64,000 bases of DNA from Pyrobaculum arsenaticum DSM 13514 (GCF_000016385.1 NC_009376.1:1922001-1986000), one strand, 5' to 3'. Positions 53,543 through 62,203 are shown, counted from the stretch's first letter. Translations and numbers: made by a program. The notes: generated from the sequence alone by a model not told the origin.

Positions 53543-54553
53543 TTATGCGCTTTCCAGGGCGCTCCTCACGGCCTCTCTGTGCAGCGGCGTCTGCCAGGCG
53601 ACCCGTCTGCCGATCCCTAACTCGGGATCCCTCTCGGGCGGTGGCTCCCCGGCCCAGAAGTGGGGGTCTCGCGGAGGTATCGCGTCGACAATTAGGTTTA
53701 GATCCACCAGCTTGTCCATTAGGGGTATGCCTTCTCTAGTGAGCAGCGAATCGGGGTCCTCGACGGCGCTCCTCAAGAGCTCCCTTTCGCCGTAGCCTAG
53801 GCCGTTGACTAGAGTTTCTATCTTTCGTCTATCCACGACCCTCTGTAACACCGCCTTCACGTCCCACCCAGCCTTGTAGAGCACCTGTAACAACCGAGGG
53901 TTTCCGCCAGTCGTCCTCCACACCTCATCAAAGGGGGGCTTTTCGCCGGGTATCTGGTCGTAGAGCTGTTTAAAGCCGTCGCGCGGCATGTTCCACATGG
54001 GTAGTAGGTCGGCCCAGTCATGCCGCCCGATCTCTCTCCTCGTAACGCCTTCACTCGTCGCCACTACGGCTACTATGACGTCTACGCTTCTCGGCGGGTA
54101 CTCTATGAGGCCGAGGAGGCCTTTGACATATACCGCGGCTTTGTTGAAGCCGATTGCTTGGAACACGTCGTCGGTCAGGACGGCTACCTTGCGCCTCCCC
54201 GCCCGGATGAGCTCCTTGGCCAGGTCCACGGCGGCCCAGACGGCTCTGGCCCAAGCCTCGTCGGTGGCTTCTCTTAGAATCTCCGCTATGCGCCTCTTCA
54301 CGTCGGGCAAATCGAGCTCGGCATATAACTCCTTCTCCAATGGGTTGAGGTACACCACGTCGAAGCCCAGCCTCCTCAACAACACCGCAGACTGTTTCAA
54401 CCAAGCCGTCTTCCCACAGCCCTCAGGCCCGAAGACTACTTGAACCGGGAAAGTGCCGCTTGCTGCCCACTCCTCTACCTTGTTTAGGGCCAGCTCCCTA
54501 TCGGTGAATAGGACCTCGAGCCCGGGCGCCAGCCGCAACTTGATCCTCTCCAC
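53543..54553 (-). CDS. archaeal AAA-type (STAND-like) ATPase
   Basis: 336 aa. FGPEGCGKTAWLK is Walker A, KVAVLTDDVF near residue 120 fits Walker B, and GGNPRLLQVLYKAGWD is the sensor-like motif of the archaeal ATPase family (Pfam ATPase_2 group). A winged-helix-like region follows (LGYGERELLRSAVEDPDSLL). These genes are common in crenarchaeal accessory regions; their targets are unknown. GTG start after CTTTTTAAGC. Confidence 0.75.
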   Translation of the reverse strand: MERIKLRLAPGLEVLFTDRELALNKVEEWAASGTFPVQVVFGPEGCGKTAWLKQSAVLLRRLGFDVVYLNPLEKELYAELDLPDVKRRIAEILREATDEAWARAVWAAVDLAKELIRAGRRKVAVLTDDVFQAIGFNKAAVYVKGLLGLIEYPPRSVDVIVAVVATSEGVTRREIGRHDWADLLPMWNMPRDGFKQLYDQIPGEKPPFDEVWRTTGGNPRLLQVLYKAGWDVKAVLQRVVDRRKIETLVNGLGYGERELLRSAVEDPDSLLTREGIPLMDKLVDLNLIVDAIPPRDPHFWAGEPPPERDPELGIGRRVAWQTPLHREAVRSALESA

Positions 54554-54959
54554 GATGCGTCAATGCTCGCCGCTTAAAAAGTTGTAGGGAACCCCCCAAC
54601 GCCCCGCCTACAAGTTCGGCAAGCGCCGCAGACACTCTATGCCTCTATCACTCTGTACTCCGCGTGTGTTATGCGTATGTTAAACATCTTGTTACGACGT
54701 GCCTTTAGAGGGCTTTTTGTATGGGGATTTGTTTTTCAGCCGGCGAAGGCTCGACCTTTGGGGCGGGGGTTTGGGCATAGTGGTAGTCATGAGCGGCTGT
54801 GCTGCTGTTGGGCATTAGATCGGAAGCCCCGTGGCGTCTTGAGAGTTGAAAGGCGGCTCAGTCCGCGGAATATATCTCATAAGTCAATAGGGGGCAAGTC
54901 ATCCTCATCGCCGATTATTGATACTATAAATCCATTTAAAAACACAGCCTCTTTTTGAC
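54554..54959. other. intergenic region without a supported gene
   Basis: A plus frame of 95 codons (54671-54958) is Arg/Cys-rich and has no promoter spacing, so it was not accepted. Short minus-strand frames look weakly protein-like (PAPKVEPSPAEKQIPI) but contain in-frame stops. The right end holds the Nudix promoter (ATTTAAAAAC, about 54932-54941). Confidence 0.35.
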
Positions 54960-55433
54960 GTGTGTCTTGAAAAGACGTGGCCCCGTGGCGGTCCCGACTG
55001 GGCCGCCGTCGGCGTCCTCGTGAGCGGCGGCCGAGTATTGATGATCCGCCGAGTTGAGCGGGAGGGAGACCCCTGGTCCGGCCAAGTGGCCTTCCCAGGC
55101 GGCAGGTGGAAGCCGGGGGAGGACCTCCTGGGCACGGCGGTTAGGGAGGTGGAGGAGGAGGTCGGGGTGAGGCCGGAGGAGCTGATGGGCGTCCTTCCGC
55201 CGCCGAGTCCGCGGAACGCCCCTTGGCTGAAGGTCGTCCCCTTTCTCTTTAGAAGGTGGTCGGGAGAAGTAAGGCCAAATCCCACAGAGGTGAGAGAGGT
55301 ACGGTGGGTCTCAAGAGAGGAGCTGACGGAGGGCGAGTGGGTAGGGCGCGAGGCCTTCTTCGCGGGGAGCTGGGTGATTTGGGGGCTCACCTTCCGCATC
55401 CTCAAGACTCTTATCCAATGCGGGTTTTTGTAG
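54960..55433 (+). CDS. Nudix hydrolase, CoA-pyrophosphatase-like
   Basis: 157 aa. DPWSGQVAFPGGRWKPGEDLLGTA with AVREVEEEVGV forms the Nudix box in the context typical of CoA/ADP-ribose-cleaving enzymes of the YeaB group (here split over two quoted parts). GTG start, about 24 nt after a TATA box. Unrelated in subtype to the Nudix gene at 52032-52463. Confidence 0.85.
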   Translation: MCLEKTWPRGGPDWAAVGVLVSGGRVLMIRRVEREGDPWSGQVAFPGGRWKPGEDLLGTAVREVEEEVGVRPEELMGVLPPPSPRNAPWLKVVPFLFRRWSGEVRPNPTEVREVRWVSREELTEGEWVGREAFFAGSWVIWGLTFRILKTLIQCGFL

Positions 55434-55487
55434 CCCTACGCGCGGGCCCGCCGCCTCAAGCTTATATATTAATGTCGGGGGTTCTAC

Positions 55488-56564
55488 GTGTCTTGCGAGT
55501 ACGAGGCTCTTGGCAGATACCATTTGTTTGAGGGGCCCCGGATTAAGGTTAGGGCCTCCGCTGGCCGCGCCCTAATAGAGCGGCACTACGGCGTTGCGGG
55601 ACACGCCACAGTAGAGCTGTGCAAGTGGACTAAAGACGCGTTGGAGGGGGGGAAGTCGTGCTACAAGGTGAAGTTCTACAACGCCCCCGCCGGCGGGTCG
55701 CACCGGTGCGTCGAGATGAGCCCGGTGGGCCTCGTCTGTAGCAACCGCTGCGTCTACTGCTGGCGCCCCACCGAGGAGTTCGACGTCTTCCTACTCGACG
55801 AGAGGTTCTACATGGAGCCCGAGGACATCGTCAAGGGGGTCCTCGAAGAGAGGAGGAGGCTCCTATCCGGCTACTGGGGCCACCCGCAGGGTAAGCGGCG
55901 GGTGAGGGAAGCCCTGGAGCCGACCCACTGGGCTATCTCCCTGTCGGGGGAGCCCACCATGTACCCCAAGCTTCCCCAGCTTATAAAGCTGATAAAGTCA
56001 CTCCCCAGCACGAAGTCCGTCTTCCTCGTCACCAACGGCCAGCACCCCGACATGTTGAGGAGGCTGTGGGAGGAGGACGCCCTCCCCACCCAGCTCTACC
56101 TCTCCACCAACGCGCCCAACAAGGAGCTCTACTACAAGATAAACGTCCCCGTATACAACGTCGAGAACGCTTGGGAGAAGTGGCTGGAGTCCCTCGACCT
56201 GTTAGCAAAAATCCCGACAAGGACAGTCCTCCGCATCACCCTGATCAGAAGCCTAAACTACGACGACAGGTACATACCGGAGTTCGCCCAAATTGTCAAG
56301 AGGGGGAGCCCCCACTTCGTCGAGGTGAAGAGCTACATGCACCTCGGCCACTCCACCTTCCGCCTAAAGAAGGAAGACATGCTAAGCCACGAAGAGGTAA
56401 AGGAGTGGTCTCACAAGCTGTTAAAAGAGCTGGAGAAGATAGGCGCCCGCTTCGTCTACATGGACGACGACGAGCCCAGCCGCATAGTGGTTCTCCAGAA
56501 TATGGACAGGTATGTGGAGAGGTGGATAGTGCCTCCACAGGTGAAAATCGAAACACAGAGTTAA
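55488..56564 (+). CDS. taw1: tRNA 4-demethylwyosine synthase (radical SAM)
   Basis: 358 aa. Radical SAM cluster motif CSNRCVYCW (CX3CX2C), preceded by C45, C58 and C73 that can hold the second Fe-S cluster, as in Taw1/TYW1. ISLSGEPTMYPKLPQL and TNGQHPD are family motifs. The enzyme makes imG-14 from m1G37 of tRNA-Phe with pyruvate. GTG start about 25 nt after TTATATATT (55461-55469). Confidence 0.92.
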   Translation: MSCEYEALGRYHLFEGPRIKVRASAGRALIERHYGVAGHATVELCKWTKDALEGGKSCYKVKFYNAPAGGSHRCVEMSPVGLVCSNRCVYCWRPTEEFDVFLLDERFYMEPEDIVKGVLEERRRLLSGYWGHPQGKRRVREALEPTHWAISLSGEPTMYPKLPQLIKLIKSLPSTKSVFLVTNGQHPDMLRRLWEEDALPTQLYLSTNAPNKELYYKINVPVYNVENAWEKWLESLDLLAKIPTRTVLRITLIRSLNYDDRYIPEFAQIVKRGSPHFVEVKSYMHLGHSTFRLKKEDMLSHEEVKEWSHKLLKELEKIGARFVYMDDDEPSRIVVLQNMDRYVERWIVPPQVKIETQS

Positions 56565-57123
56565 CCAGCAGAGGAAGGGGGCGCCACAGACGTAGCAGAG
56601 GAGTATGCATAAGGCCCCGCACACTCCCACGACCCGGCCAAGTAGCTAGTAGACGGCGACACTAATAGGCACTGCACTTGCTCATTGAAGCGGAAGTGTA
56701 GGCACAGGCTCTGAAGATGGAGATGTGGGCCCATATCTAGAGAAGAGACGGCCTCTCTCTAGGGGAAGGTAAGATTCGCCGTGTATCCACGCGGACACCG
56801 ACCAAATCGTATATACTTCGCCCGATGCCTACCAAGTGTTGACGGGGGCACAGAGAAGTTCCCCGTGGCGCGTGGGGTCGGCGTATCAGCGCCTGAGAAA
56901 CAAGAGACATCTATCGGAGTGGTGCGTTCCGAGACATCAAAAAACCTCTAGCGGAGAGGTCCATTAGGTCGATTTCCTAGGCGGCACTTGCACGTCGTTT
57001 ATCTTCTCTGATGAAACGGGGGACTCGAATCCCGAGGCGAAATGGTTACGTTTTTATTATGGCAAAAGACTAAAGCTACTGATCGTGTAAGAAATTTTAG
57101 AAATTTCTGTTAATTCATAACTT
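56565..57123. other. 560-nt intergenic region, possibly with gene relics
   Basis: Plus-strand stretches near 56835-56950 look protein-like in two frames (GTEKFPVARGVGVSAPEKQ) but lack starts. An inverted repeat CTAGAGA/TCTCTAG lies at about 56737-56761. A T-loop-like sequence near 57022 does not form a tRNA. Base composition turns A+T-rich toward 57050, just before the SDR gene. Confidence 0.35.
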
Positions 57124-57867
57124 ATGCCAACTGTTATCGTCACCGGGTCAGGTCGGGGAATAGGCAGGGCTATTGCTATTAGATTTGCAAGAGAGGGCTG
57201 GAATGTGGTGGTAAACGCAAAGAAAGGAAGAGAAGAAGCCGAGGAAACGTTGAAATTAGTCAAAGACGCAGGTGGAAGCGGCGTTGTTGTATTAGCTGAC
57301 GTCGCGACAAGAGAAGGCTGCCGTGATGTAGTTCAAGTAGCTGTGAATAACTTTGGCGGGTTAGACGTACTTGTGAACAACGCTGGCCTAGGCCTTTTTT
57401 CGCTGTTTCTTAATGCCGACGATAGACTTATAGATAAGCAACTAGAAGTTTCTCTTAAATCAGTGATATATTGTACACAAGAGGCGGCTAAGGTAATGAA
57501 GGAGGGCTCTATAATAAACATAGCGTCTATTGCTGGAATTAGGCCTTTTGTAGGATTATCTATATACAGCGCGGCGAAGGCAGCCGTAATCAACTTAACG
57601 CAGGCATTAGCAATTGAGCTAGCGCCGCGGATTCGCGTAAACGCCGTGGCGCCGGGAGTCGTAAAGACGAGAATGGGCGAGAGCCTAGTCAAGTTGCTAG
57701 GAATAAGCGAAGGCGAGTTTGCCAGAAGACACACCCTGCTGGAGAAAATGGTGACTCCAGAAGATGTCGCAGAAGTTGTGTGGATGCTAGTAAAGATACC
57801 TGCCATAACTGGACAAGTAATAGTGGTAGACTCCGGAGAACTACTCAAAAGTGGAATAATTTCGTAG
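57124..57867 (+). CDS. short-chain dehydrogenase/reductase, FabG-like
   Basis: 247 aa. TGSGRGIGRA (cofactor site), NNAGLGLF, the catalytic Tyr-Lys in YSAAKAA preceded by Ser in IINIASIAG, and PGVVKTRM. Classical SDR; N40 and K41 region suggests NADP(H) but this is weak. Codon use is much richer in A and T than its neighbours, so it may be a recent arrival. A 23-codon frame and an inverted repeat (CCGTAGGTT/AACCTACCACGG) fill the 119 nt after it. Confidence 0.87.
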   Translation: MPTVIVTGSGRGIGRAIAIRFAREGWNVVVNAKKGREEAEETLKLVKDAGGSGVVVLADVATREGCRDVVQVAVNNFGGLDVLVNNAGLGLFSLFLNADDRLIDKQLEVSLKSVIYCTQEAAKVMKEGSIINIASIAGIRPFVGLSIYSAAKAAVINLTQALAIELAPRIRVNAVAPGVVKTRMGESLVKLLGISEGEFARRHTLLEKMVTPEDVAEVVWMLVKIPAITGQVIVVDSGELLKSGIIS

Positions 57868-57986
57868 CCGTAGGTTGTTACAGGTGCATTGGCTGAGCAA
57901 AGGCTGGAGAGGGTGAAGAAAACGATATACGAGACGGTAGCTGACGCAATAGTTTAAGTAGTGGGAACCTACCACGGACCGTCCGC

Positions 57987-59024
57987 TTATCTGCGGGCTG
58001 TGGCCCTTAGCTTCTCCAAGGCTTGTGGTACGTAGTATTTGTTTAGTATGTAGTCAACTACGTCTTTTGTGCCTTGGCAGTTTGCTGTGGACATCTCTGC
58101 AATTGGTGAAAATAGCTCCCGCGCTTTTTTCACCTCCTCTTCGGTGGCTATGTCGACTTTGTTCAGCACAGCTACGGCGGGGGCGGGGAAACTCTCCCTA
58201 ATCTCCCTCCAGAGGTTTAGTTGCGTGTCCAGGGAGTAGCCGCTATGCGGGGTGGGGTCGACTATGAAGAGTATGGCGCCGGCTAGGTGTTTCAACGCGA
58301 GTACGGCTTGCCGCTCTATTTGGTTCCGCTCTGAGAGCGGCCGGTCGAGGAGGCCCGGCGTGTCGATGACCTGTACCTTGTCCCCCCTCAGCACGATGTG
58401 GCCGAGGTGTATCTGCTTAGTGGTGAAGGGGTACTCGGCCACTTCTGGCTTAGCGGTGGAGACGCAACGGACGAAGCTGCTCTTACCCACATTGGGCGCG
58501 CCGGCCACTACAATTGTGAAGAGATTTGGGTCAATGGCTGGGAGCTTTCGTAAAAATAGGACTATTTCTCTCATCTTGTCTAATTCGGGTTTTAAGTCGT
58601 TAAGCAGGTCTATGATGCGCGCCTTGTACATCCTCTTAGCTTCGAGGATGCCCTTCTTGTCGGGCGCCGTGCGGACTACTGTAATTGCCTCCTTGGCGAT
58701 GGCCCGGATAGCCACATGCGCATTCCCCACCTTGGCCACCACGTGCTTGTAGTTCTGGGCCCCGAAAACCACGTCTATAAGCTCCCGGTAGAAGGGGTGG
58801 AGCTTGTCTAAAAACGGCATTCTTAAAGCCATTTCTCTGAGCGTGGTGGCGATGGTTTTTCCTGATGTTACAATTCGCCTTATTTCCAGCCTTTTCTGCC
58901 TCACAAACGCGGGCTCCGCCTCGGAGCCTCTTGCCTCTTCTCTCCCGTACGCGGCTAGAAACATTGAGATAAGCTCATCTGCCGAGTAGATGTACGGCAA
59001 CTTCGCCTTGTCTACAACCTCCAC
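57987..59024 (-). CDS. NOG1-family GTPase, ribosome assembly
   Basis: 345 aa. An N-terminal helical domain (about 1-165) precedes the GTPase domain: GAPNVGKSSF (G1), the TTKQ switch, DTPGLLDRP (G3), NKVD (G4). This is the layout of NOG1 (Obg-related), needed for large-subunit assembly. Compared with eukaryotic NOG1 the C-terminal third is missing, as usual in archaea. GTG start, 18-26 nt from the shared TATA at 59042-59050. Confidence 0.88.
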   Translation of the reverse strand: MEVVDKAKLPYIYSADELISMFLAAYGREEARGSEAEPAFVRQKRLEIRRIVTSGKTIATTLREMALRMPFLDKLHPFYRELIDVVFGAQNYKHVVAKVGNAHVAIRAIAKEAITVVRTAPDKKGILEAKRMYKARIIDLLNDLKPELDKMREIVLFLRKLPAIDPNLFTIVVAGAPNVGKSSFVRCVSTAKPEVAEYPFTTKQIHLGHIVLRGDKVQVIDTPGLLDRPLSERNQIERQAVLALKHLAGAILFIVDPTPHSGYSLDTQLNLWREIRESFPAPAVAVLNKVDIATEEEVKKARELFSPIAEMSTANCQGTKDVVDYILNKYYVPQALEKLRATARR

Positions 59025-59041
59025 ATGGGGGCTCTATCCCA

Positions 59042-59050
59042 ATTATAAAA
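59042..59050. promoter_or_regulatory. shared bidirectional TATA box
   Basis: ATTATAAAAA serves both directions: about 22 nt from the NOG1 GTG at 59024 (minus) and about 22 nt from the GTG at 59068 of the SAM-hydrolase gene (plus). The two start codons are 44 nt apart. Confidence 0.5.
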
Positions 59051-59067
59051 ACATGTAAAATTGAGAC

Positions 59068-59853
59068 GTGGTCATCGCCTTGTTGACCGATTTCGGGACT
59101 AAGGACTACTTCGTGGCCGCTATGAAGGGCGTAATACTGTCGATTAACCCGAAAGCGGCCGTAGTCGATATCACTCACGAAATCCCGCCACAAGACGTAT
59201 GGACTGGAGCCTTCGTGCTGAAATCCGCGTATAAGTGGTTCCCCCGTGGCACAATTTTTTTGGCTGTGGTGGACCCCGGCGTGGGCACGGAGAGGGCTCC
59301 CCTCATTATTAAAACGAGGCGCTACTTCTTCGTAGGCCCCGACAACGGTTTGCTCTCCCTCGCCGCTGAGGAAGACGGCGTAGAGGAGTTATACAGAATA
59401 ACCGCGTCGCTTCCCCAAACCTCGTCGACATTCCACGGCCGGGACGTCTTTGCCCCAGCGGCTGCGTACCTCTCGCTGGGCGTAGAGCCGCCGATGCTAG
59501 GCATCCCCACCAGCCAGTGGACGAAGTTAACAATGCCCAAGCCGCGCCTAGAAAACGGCGTTCTCTACGTAAACGTGATTTACATAGACAGGTTCGGCAA
59601 CGCCTATACGTCAGCCGGAGCTGAGATATACCAAATCGCCTCTGTAGGCGACAAGCTCTGTGTAGAGACGCCGGCGGGGGAGGTGTCGGCGACTTTCGTC
59701 AAGTCTTACGGATATGCACAGCCAGGAGAGGCGGTCATGTTGGTAAACAGCGAGGGCTATCTAGAACTGGCAATCTCCATGGGCAACGCCGCGGCGAAAT
59801 ACGGCCTCAAACCGGGCCAAGAGCTAAAAATCCGCATATGTCAACAGAAGTGA
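59068..59853 (+). CDS. S-adenosylmethionine hydrolase/SAM hydroxide adenosyltransferase
   Basis: 261 aa, DUF62 family. LLTDFGTKDYFVAAMKG, FLAVVDPGVGT, FVGPDNGLLS, FHGRDVFAPAAAYL and IDRFGNAYTS are the family motifs; the conserved Asp, Arg and His of the active site lie in them. The family cleaves SAM to adenosine and methionine with water. GTG start. The TGA stop (59851-59853) is part of the C box of an sRNA. Confidence 0.88.
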   Translation: MVIALLTDFGTKDYFVAAMKGVILSINPKAAVVDITHEIPPQDVWTGAFVLKSAYKWFPRGTIFLAVVDPGVGTERAPLIIKTRRYFFVGPDNGLLSLAAEEDGVEELYRITASLPQTSSTFHGRDVFAPAAAYLSLGVEPPMLGIPTSQWTKLTMPKPRLENGVLYVNVIYIDRFGNAYTSAGAEIYQIASVGDKLCVETPAGEVSATFVKSYGYAQPGEAVMLVNSEGYLELAISMGNAAAKYGLKPGQELKIRICQQK

Positions 59854-59902
59854 TGACCTAACCGCCGCCCTGAGGAGTGAAGAAAGGCAAAGTGCTGACC
59901 AC
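59846..59902 (+). ncRNA. C/D box 2'-O-methylation guide sRNA overlapping a stop codon
   Basis: C box GTGATGA (59850-59856), 13-nt guide, D' box CTGA (59870-59873), 3-nt spacer, C' box GTGAAGA (59877-59883), 11-nt guide, D box CTGA (59895-59898). All four boxes and all spacings fit archaeal dual-guide sRNAs almost perfectly. The SAM-hydrolase stop codon TGA is bases 2-4 of the C box, so the sRNA may be processed from the mRNA 3' end. rRNA or tRNA targets not determined. Confidence 0.82.
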
Positions 59903-60005
59903 TGGCGTACGCGGAGCTTTCATCGACGCCCCGTAGGGGCTACTCAGCCCCAGAGAACAGTTTTTGGTGGTTTAAATATACGTTCCCGGCGCCGCACGAG
60001 AAAAA

Positions 60006-60013
60006 TTTATAAA
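60006..60013 (+). promoter_or_regulatory. TATA box of the 5S rRNA gene
   Basis: TTTATAAA with purine-rich BRE-like bases before it (GAGAAAAA). It lies about 24-27 nt before the predicted 5' end of 5S rRNA. Confidence 0.7.
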
Positions 60014-60032
60014 CACGAGGAAACTTGGTACT

Positions 60033-60161
60033 GCCCCTAACCCGGCCATAGGCGCCGGTGCTACGCCCGGACTCATCAGAACCCGGAAGCTAAGGCCGGC
60101 GCCGCGCACGGGAGTACTGGGCTCCGAGAGGGCCCGGGAAACCGGCGTGCTGGGAGGGGGC
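60033..60161 (+). rRNA. rrf: 5S ribosomal RNA
   Basis: Conserved blocks are present: CGCCCGGACTCATCAGAACC (loop B/helix III region), CCCGGAAGCTAAG, and GGGAGTACTGGGCTCC (loops E and helix IV). The ends pair: GCCCC near 60033 with GGGGGC at 60156-60161. About 129 nt. It stands alone with its own promoter, separate from 16S/23S, as is usual in Thermoproteales. Ends are estimated to within a few bases. Confidence 0.92.
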
Positions 60162-60210
60162 TTCTCTTCCCGAATATGCACAGCTAAACAACCCATAGGC
60201 GGCTTGAGCC

Positions 60211-60480
60211 ATGGATCCTATTCCTCATCATGAGGTTGAGCAGTGGAGGTTTAGGCGGCTTGACAGCGACATGCGCCTTCACTTTATCACAACCCATGTA
60301 CTTACCACGTAGCGACAGTAGGCGTCACTTACAATACAGTAGGTAAACGCGGCGTCGGGGACTGGCAACAACTCTTAGGACCAGATGTGGACGCCGAACA
60401 AACGGCGAGTTTGACGATACCGGAAGGCGAGAGGCGGACAGTCAAAACTCGGAGGCGGGCATGCCGGCGCGGCGCAAGCG
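60211..60480 (+). pseudogene. possible relic of a small exported-protein gene
   Basis: After 5S, an ATG at 60211 opens a 33-codon frame (HHEVEQWRFRRLDSDMRLHF) that ends at TAG (60310-60312). A second frame from about 60290 continues with protein-like sequence (GVGDWQQLLGPDVDAEQ) into the rtcA 3' end without a start. One frameshift would join them. Weak evidence; otherwise the 330 nt between 5S and rtcA hold nothing recognisable. Confidence 0.3.
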
Positions 60481-60492
60481 CCGTGGGTGGGC

Positions 60493-61539
60493 CTATCTGC
60501 TGTAGCCTACTCCGTCTACTTCTAGTACATATCTTGCCGCCTGTTTTTCCACCTTGAACTTCACTGGCAAGAACTGCTCCACGATGTAGATGTTTGTCTT
60601 GAGGTGCATAGTCTCTTCTGATGTGCTCAGCCTGCTCCTCCCGTCGGCCAGTGCCATGTACACAACTGCCATGTCGGCCATGTGGGGGTCCAACGTGGCG
60701 CCGGTTTTAAGCACGGCGGCAAGCTTCTCGGCGGCTTCGCGGCCAACTACCTCGGCGGGCTTTCCCTTCTCTCCTAATGAGTCCCCGCCTACGGTGCTTC
60801 CGCTTTCCGAGTAGGCCCAGAGGACAACACCGCTGCCGGGGCCAAGGCCGTCGGCCCGCACCTCCGTTGATATCTCGGCTCTGTACCCCAGCTTTGCCAA
60901 GACTTCGGCGGCCGCCCTAGCCTGCCTCTCCGCCACGTGGCTCGGGAGATTTACGGCATGGGATATCCCGCGTATTTCCAGTACCTTCCCGAACTCTTCT
61001 AAACTCACGGGTGAGAGCTTTTTCACCGGCTCTACTCTCAGCACCGCCCTCCCCCCTCCTTTGGGGTAGTGGCCACGCCTTATAAGCTCTATCTCCACCC
61101 TTGCGCCGAATAGGGATAAGACCTTTGCGAATACAAACCGCATATAGTCGATGGGAGGCGACCACGACACGTCCGTGCCGCCGGAGATGGCTATTCGGGT
61201 GGGGCACGGGGCGAACAGCAAAACCGGGGCGAGGGTCTGGACAACTAGGGAGATGCTACCAGCAGTGCCTATGTCTATGTCGAAGGACCCACACTTAATG
61301 TCCCTGGGCTTGAAGAACAGCCTCGTGGAGCCCTTAACGGCTCCCTCCACTTCGGCGTCTGTAAGCAAGGCGGCGGCCCTCACGCCGGTGAGGTGCTGCG
61401 GCTGGAGCCCCGGGTTCGCCCTCTTAGCCCGTATGTTTATTATCTCCACAGGCTTGCCCAAGAGAGCGGATAAGGCAATTGACGTCCGCAAAATTTGGCC
61501 TCCGCCCTCCCCGTAGGAGCCGTCGATCCGGACAACCAC
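60493..61539 (-). CDS. rtcA: RNA 3'-terminal phosphate cyclase
   Basis: 348 aa from the GTG at 61539, about 24-27 nt from the TATA box at 61560-61571; the open frame to 61635 would overlap psmB. DGSYGEGGGQILRTSIALS, GLQPQHLTGV, RRGHYPKGGG and the adenylated His in LDPHMADM fit RtcA. It converts 3'-phosphate RNA ends to 2',3'-cyclic phosphate. Confidence 0.93.
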   Translation of the reverse strand: MVVRIDGSYGEGGGQILRTSIALSALLGKPVEIINIRAKRANPGLQPQHLTGVRAAALLTDAEVEGAVKGSTRLFFKPRDIKCGSFDIDIGTAGSISLVVQTLAPVLLFAPCPTRIAISGGTDVSWSPPIDYMRFVFAKVLSLFGARVEIELIRRGHYPKGGGRAVLRVEPVKKLSPVSLEEFGKVLEIRGISHAVNLPSHVAERQARAAAEVLAKLGYRAEISTEVRADGLGPGSGVVLWAYSESGSTVGGDSLGEKGKPAEVVGREAAEKLAAVLKTGATLDPHMADMAVVYMALADGRSRLSTSEETMHLKTNIYIVEQFLPVKFKVEKQAARYVLEVDGVGYSR

Positions 61540-61559
61540 GTCTCGTTCTAGGAACGTGA

Positions 61560-61571
61560 TATATTTATAAA
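61560..61571. promoter_or_regulatory. shared bidirectional TATA box
   Basis: TATATTTATAAAT is close to palindromic. It is 21-32 nt from the rtcA GTG (61539, minus) and 21-32 nt from the psmB ATG (61592, plus), which is symmetric placement for two leaderless mRNAs. Confidence 0.55.
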
Positions 61572-61591
61572 TGAGAAGTGTGGCGAAGCCC

Positions 61592-62203
61592 ATGGGAGAG
61601 GAGGTGCAGATTGGGGCAACTGCAGTTGGCATCAAGGCGAAAGATGGGGTTGTCCTAGCCGCTGAGAAGCGGGTCTCGTACGGGTTCTACACTCTCAGCT
61701 CCGCGGGGAGAAAAGTATTCGTAATCGACGACAAGTTGGCTATAGCGTCGGCAGGCATAATTGCCGATATGCAGTCCCTGGCCCGGATCGTTAAGATCAA
61801 CGCCAAGGCGTATGAACTGGAGACGAGGAAGAAGCCAACTGTCAGGTCGATGGCTAAACTGCTCTCGGTGATTATGTTTAGCAGGAGGTATATGCCGTTT
61901 TTCGCAGAGGTGCTAGTAGGTGGCGTAGACGAAGAGGGTAGCCATCTAATCGTGATGGATCCCCTCGGCAGTTTGATCGAGGACAACTACGCCGCCTTGG
62001 GCACCGGCGCTAAACTCGCCATCTCCGTGCTGGACACGGGCTACAGGGAGGACATAACTCTTCAGGATGCTAAGAAACTCGCGGTGAAGGCTCTGAAAGC
62101 GGCAATTGAAAGAGACCCTGTCTCGGGGGGCGGCATAGATCTGGTATTGATTGACCAGACAGGTGCAAAGGAGGAGGAGGTCAAAGTACAGCTACTGATA
62201 TAG
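61592..62203 (+). CDS. psmB: proteasome beta subunit without catalytic Thr1
   Basis: 203 aa from the ATG at 61592 (a longer frame from 61571 starts within the promoter). VGIKAKDGVVLAAEKR with the active-site-type Lys, and VLDPLGSLIEDNYAALGTGA-like sequence, place it in the beta family. The usual processing site GTTTVGI reads GATAVGI: A9 stands at Thr1, so the subunit cannot self-process or cleave. Crenarchaea commonly have one such inactive beta beside an active one, which must be encoded elsewhere. Confidence 0.88.
   Translation: MGEEVQIGATAVGIKAKDGVVLAAEKRVSYGFYTLSSAGRKVFVIDDKLAIASAGIIADMQSLARIVKINAKAYELETRKKPTVRSMAKLLSVIMFSRRYMPFFAEVLVGGVDEEGSHLIVMDPLGSLIEDNYAALGTGAKLAISVLDTGYREDITLQDAKKLAVKALKAAIERDPVSGGGIDLVLIDQTGAKEEEVKVQLLI

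Noticed and set aside
54905..55405. 166-codon minus-strand frame
   Set aside because: Shadow of the CoA-type Nudix gene on the plus strand, which has complete catalytic motifs.
57001..57060. tRNA-like T-loop (GACTCGAATCCC) and a CTGATGA...GAAA arrangement like a hammerhead core
   Set aside because: The T-stem does not pair over five bases and no acceptor, D or anticodon arm fits; the supposed ribozyme has no flanking stems I and III.
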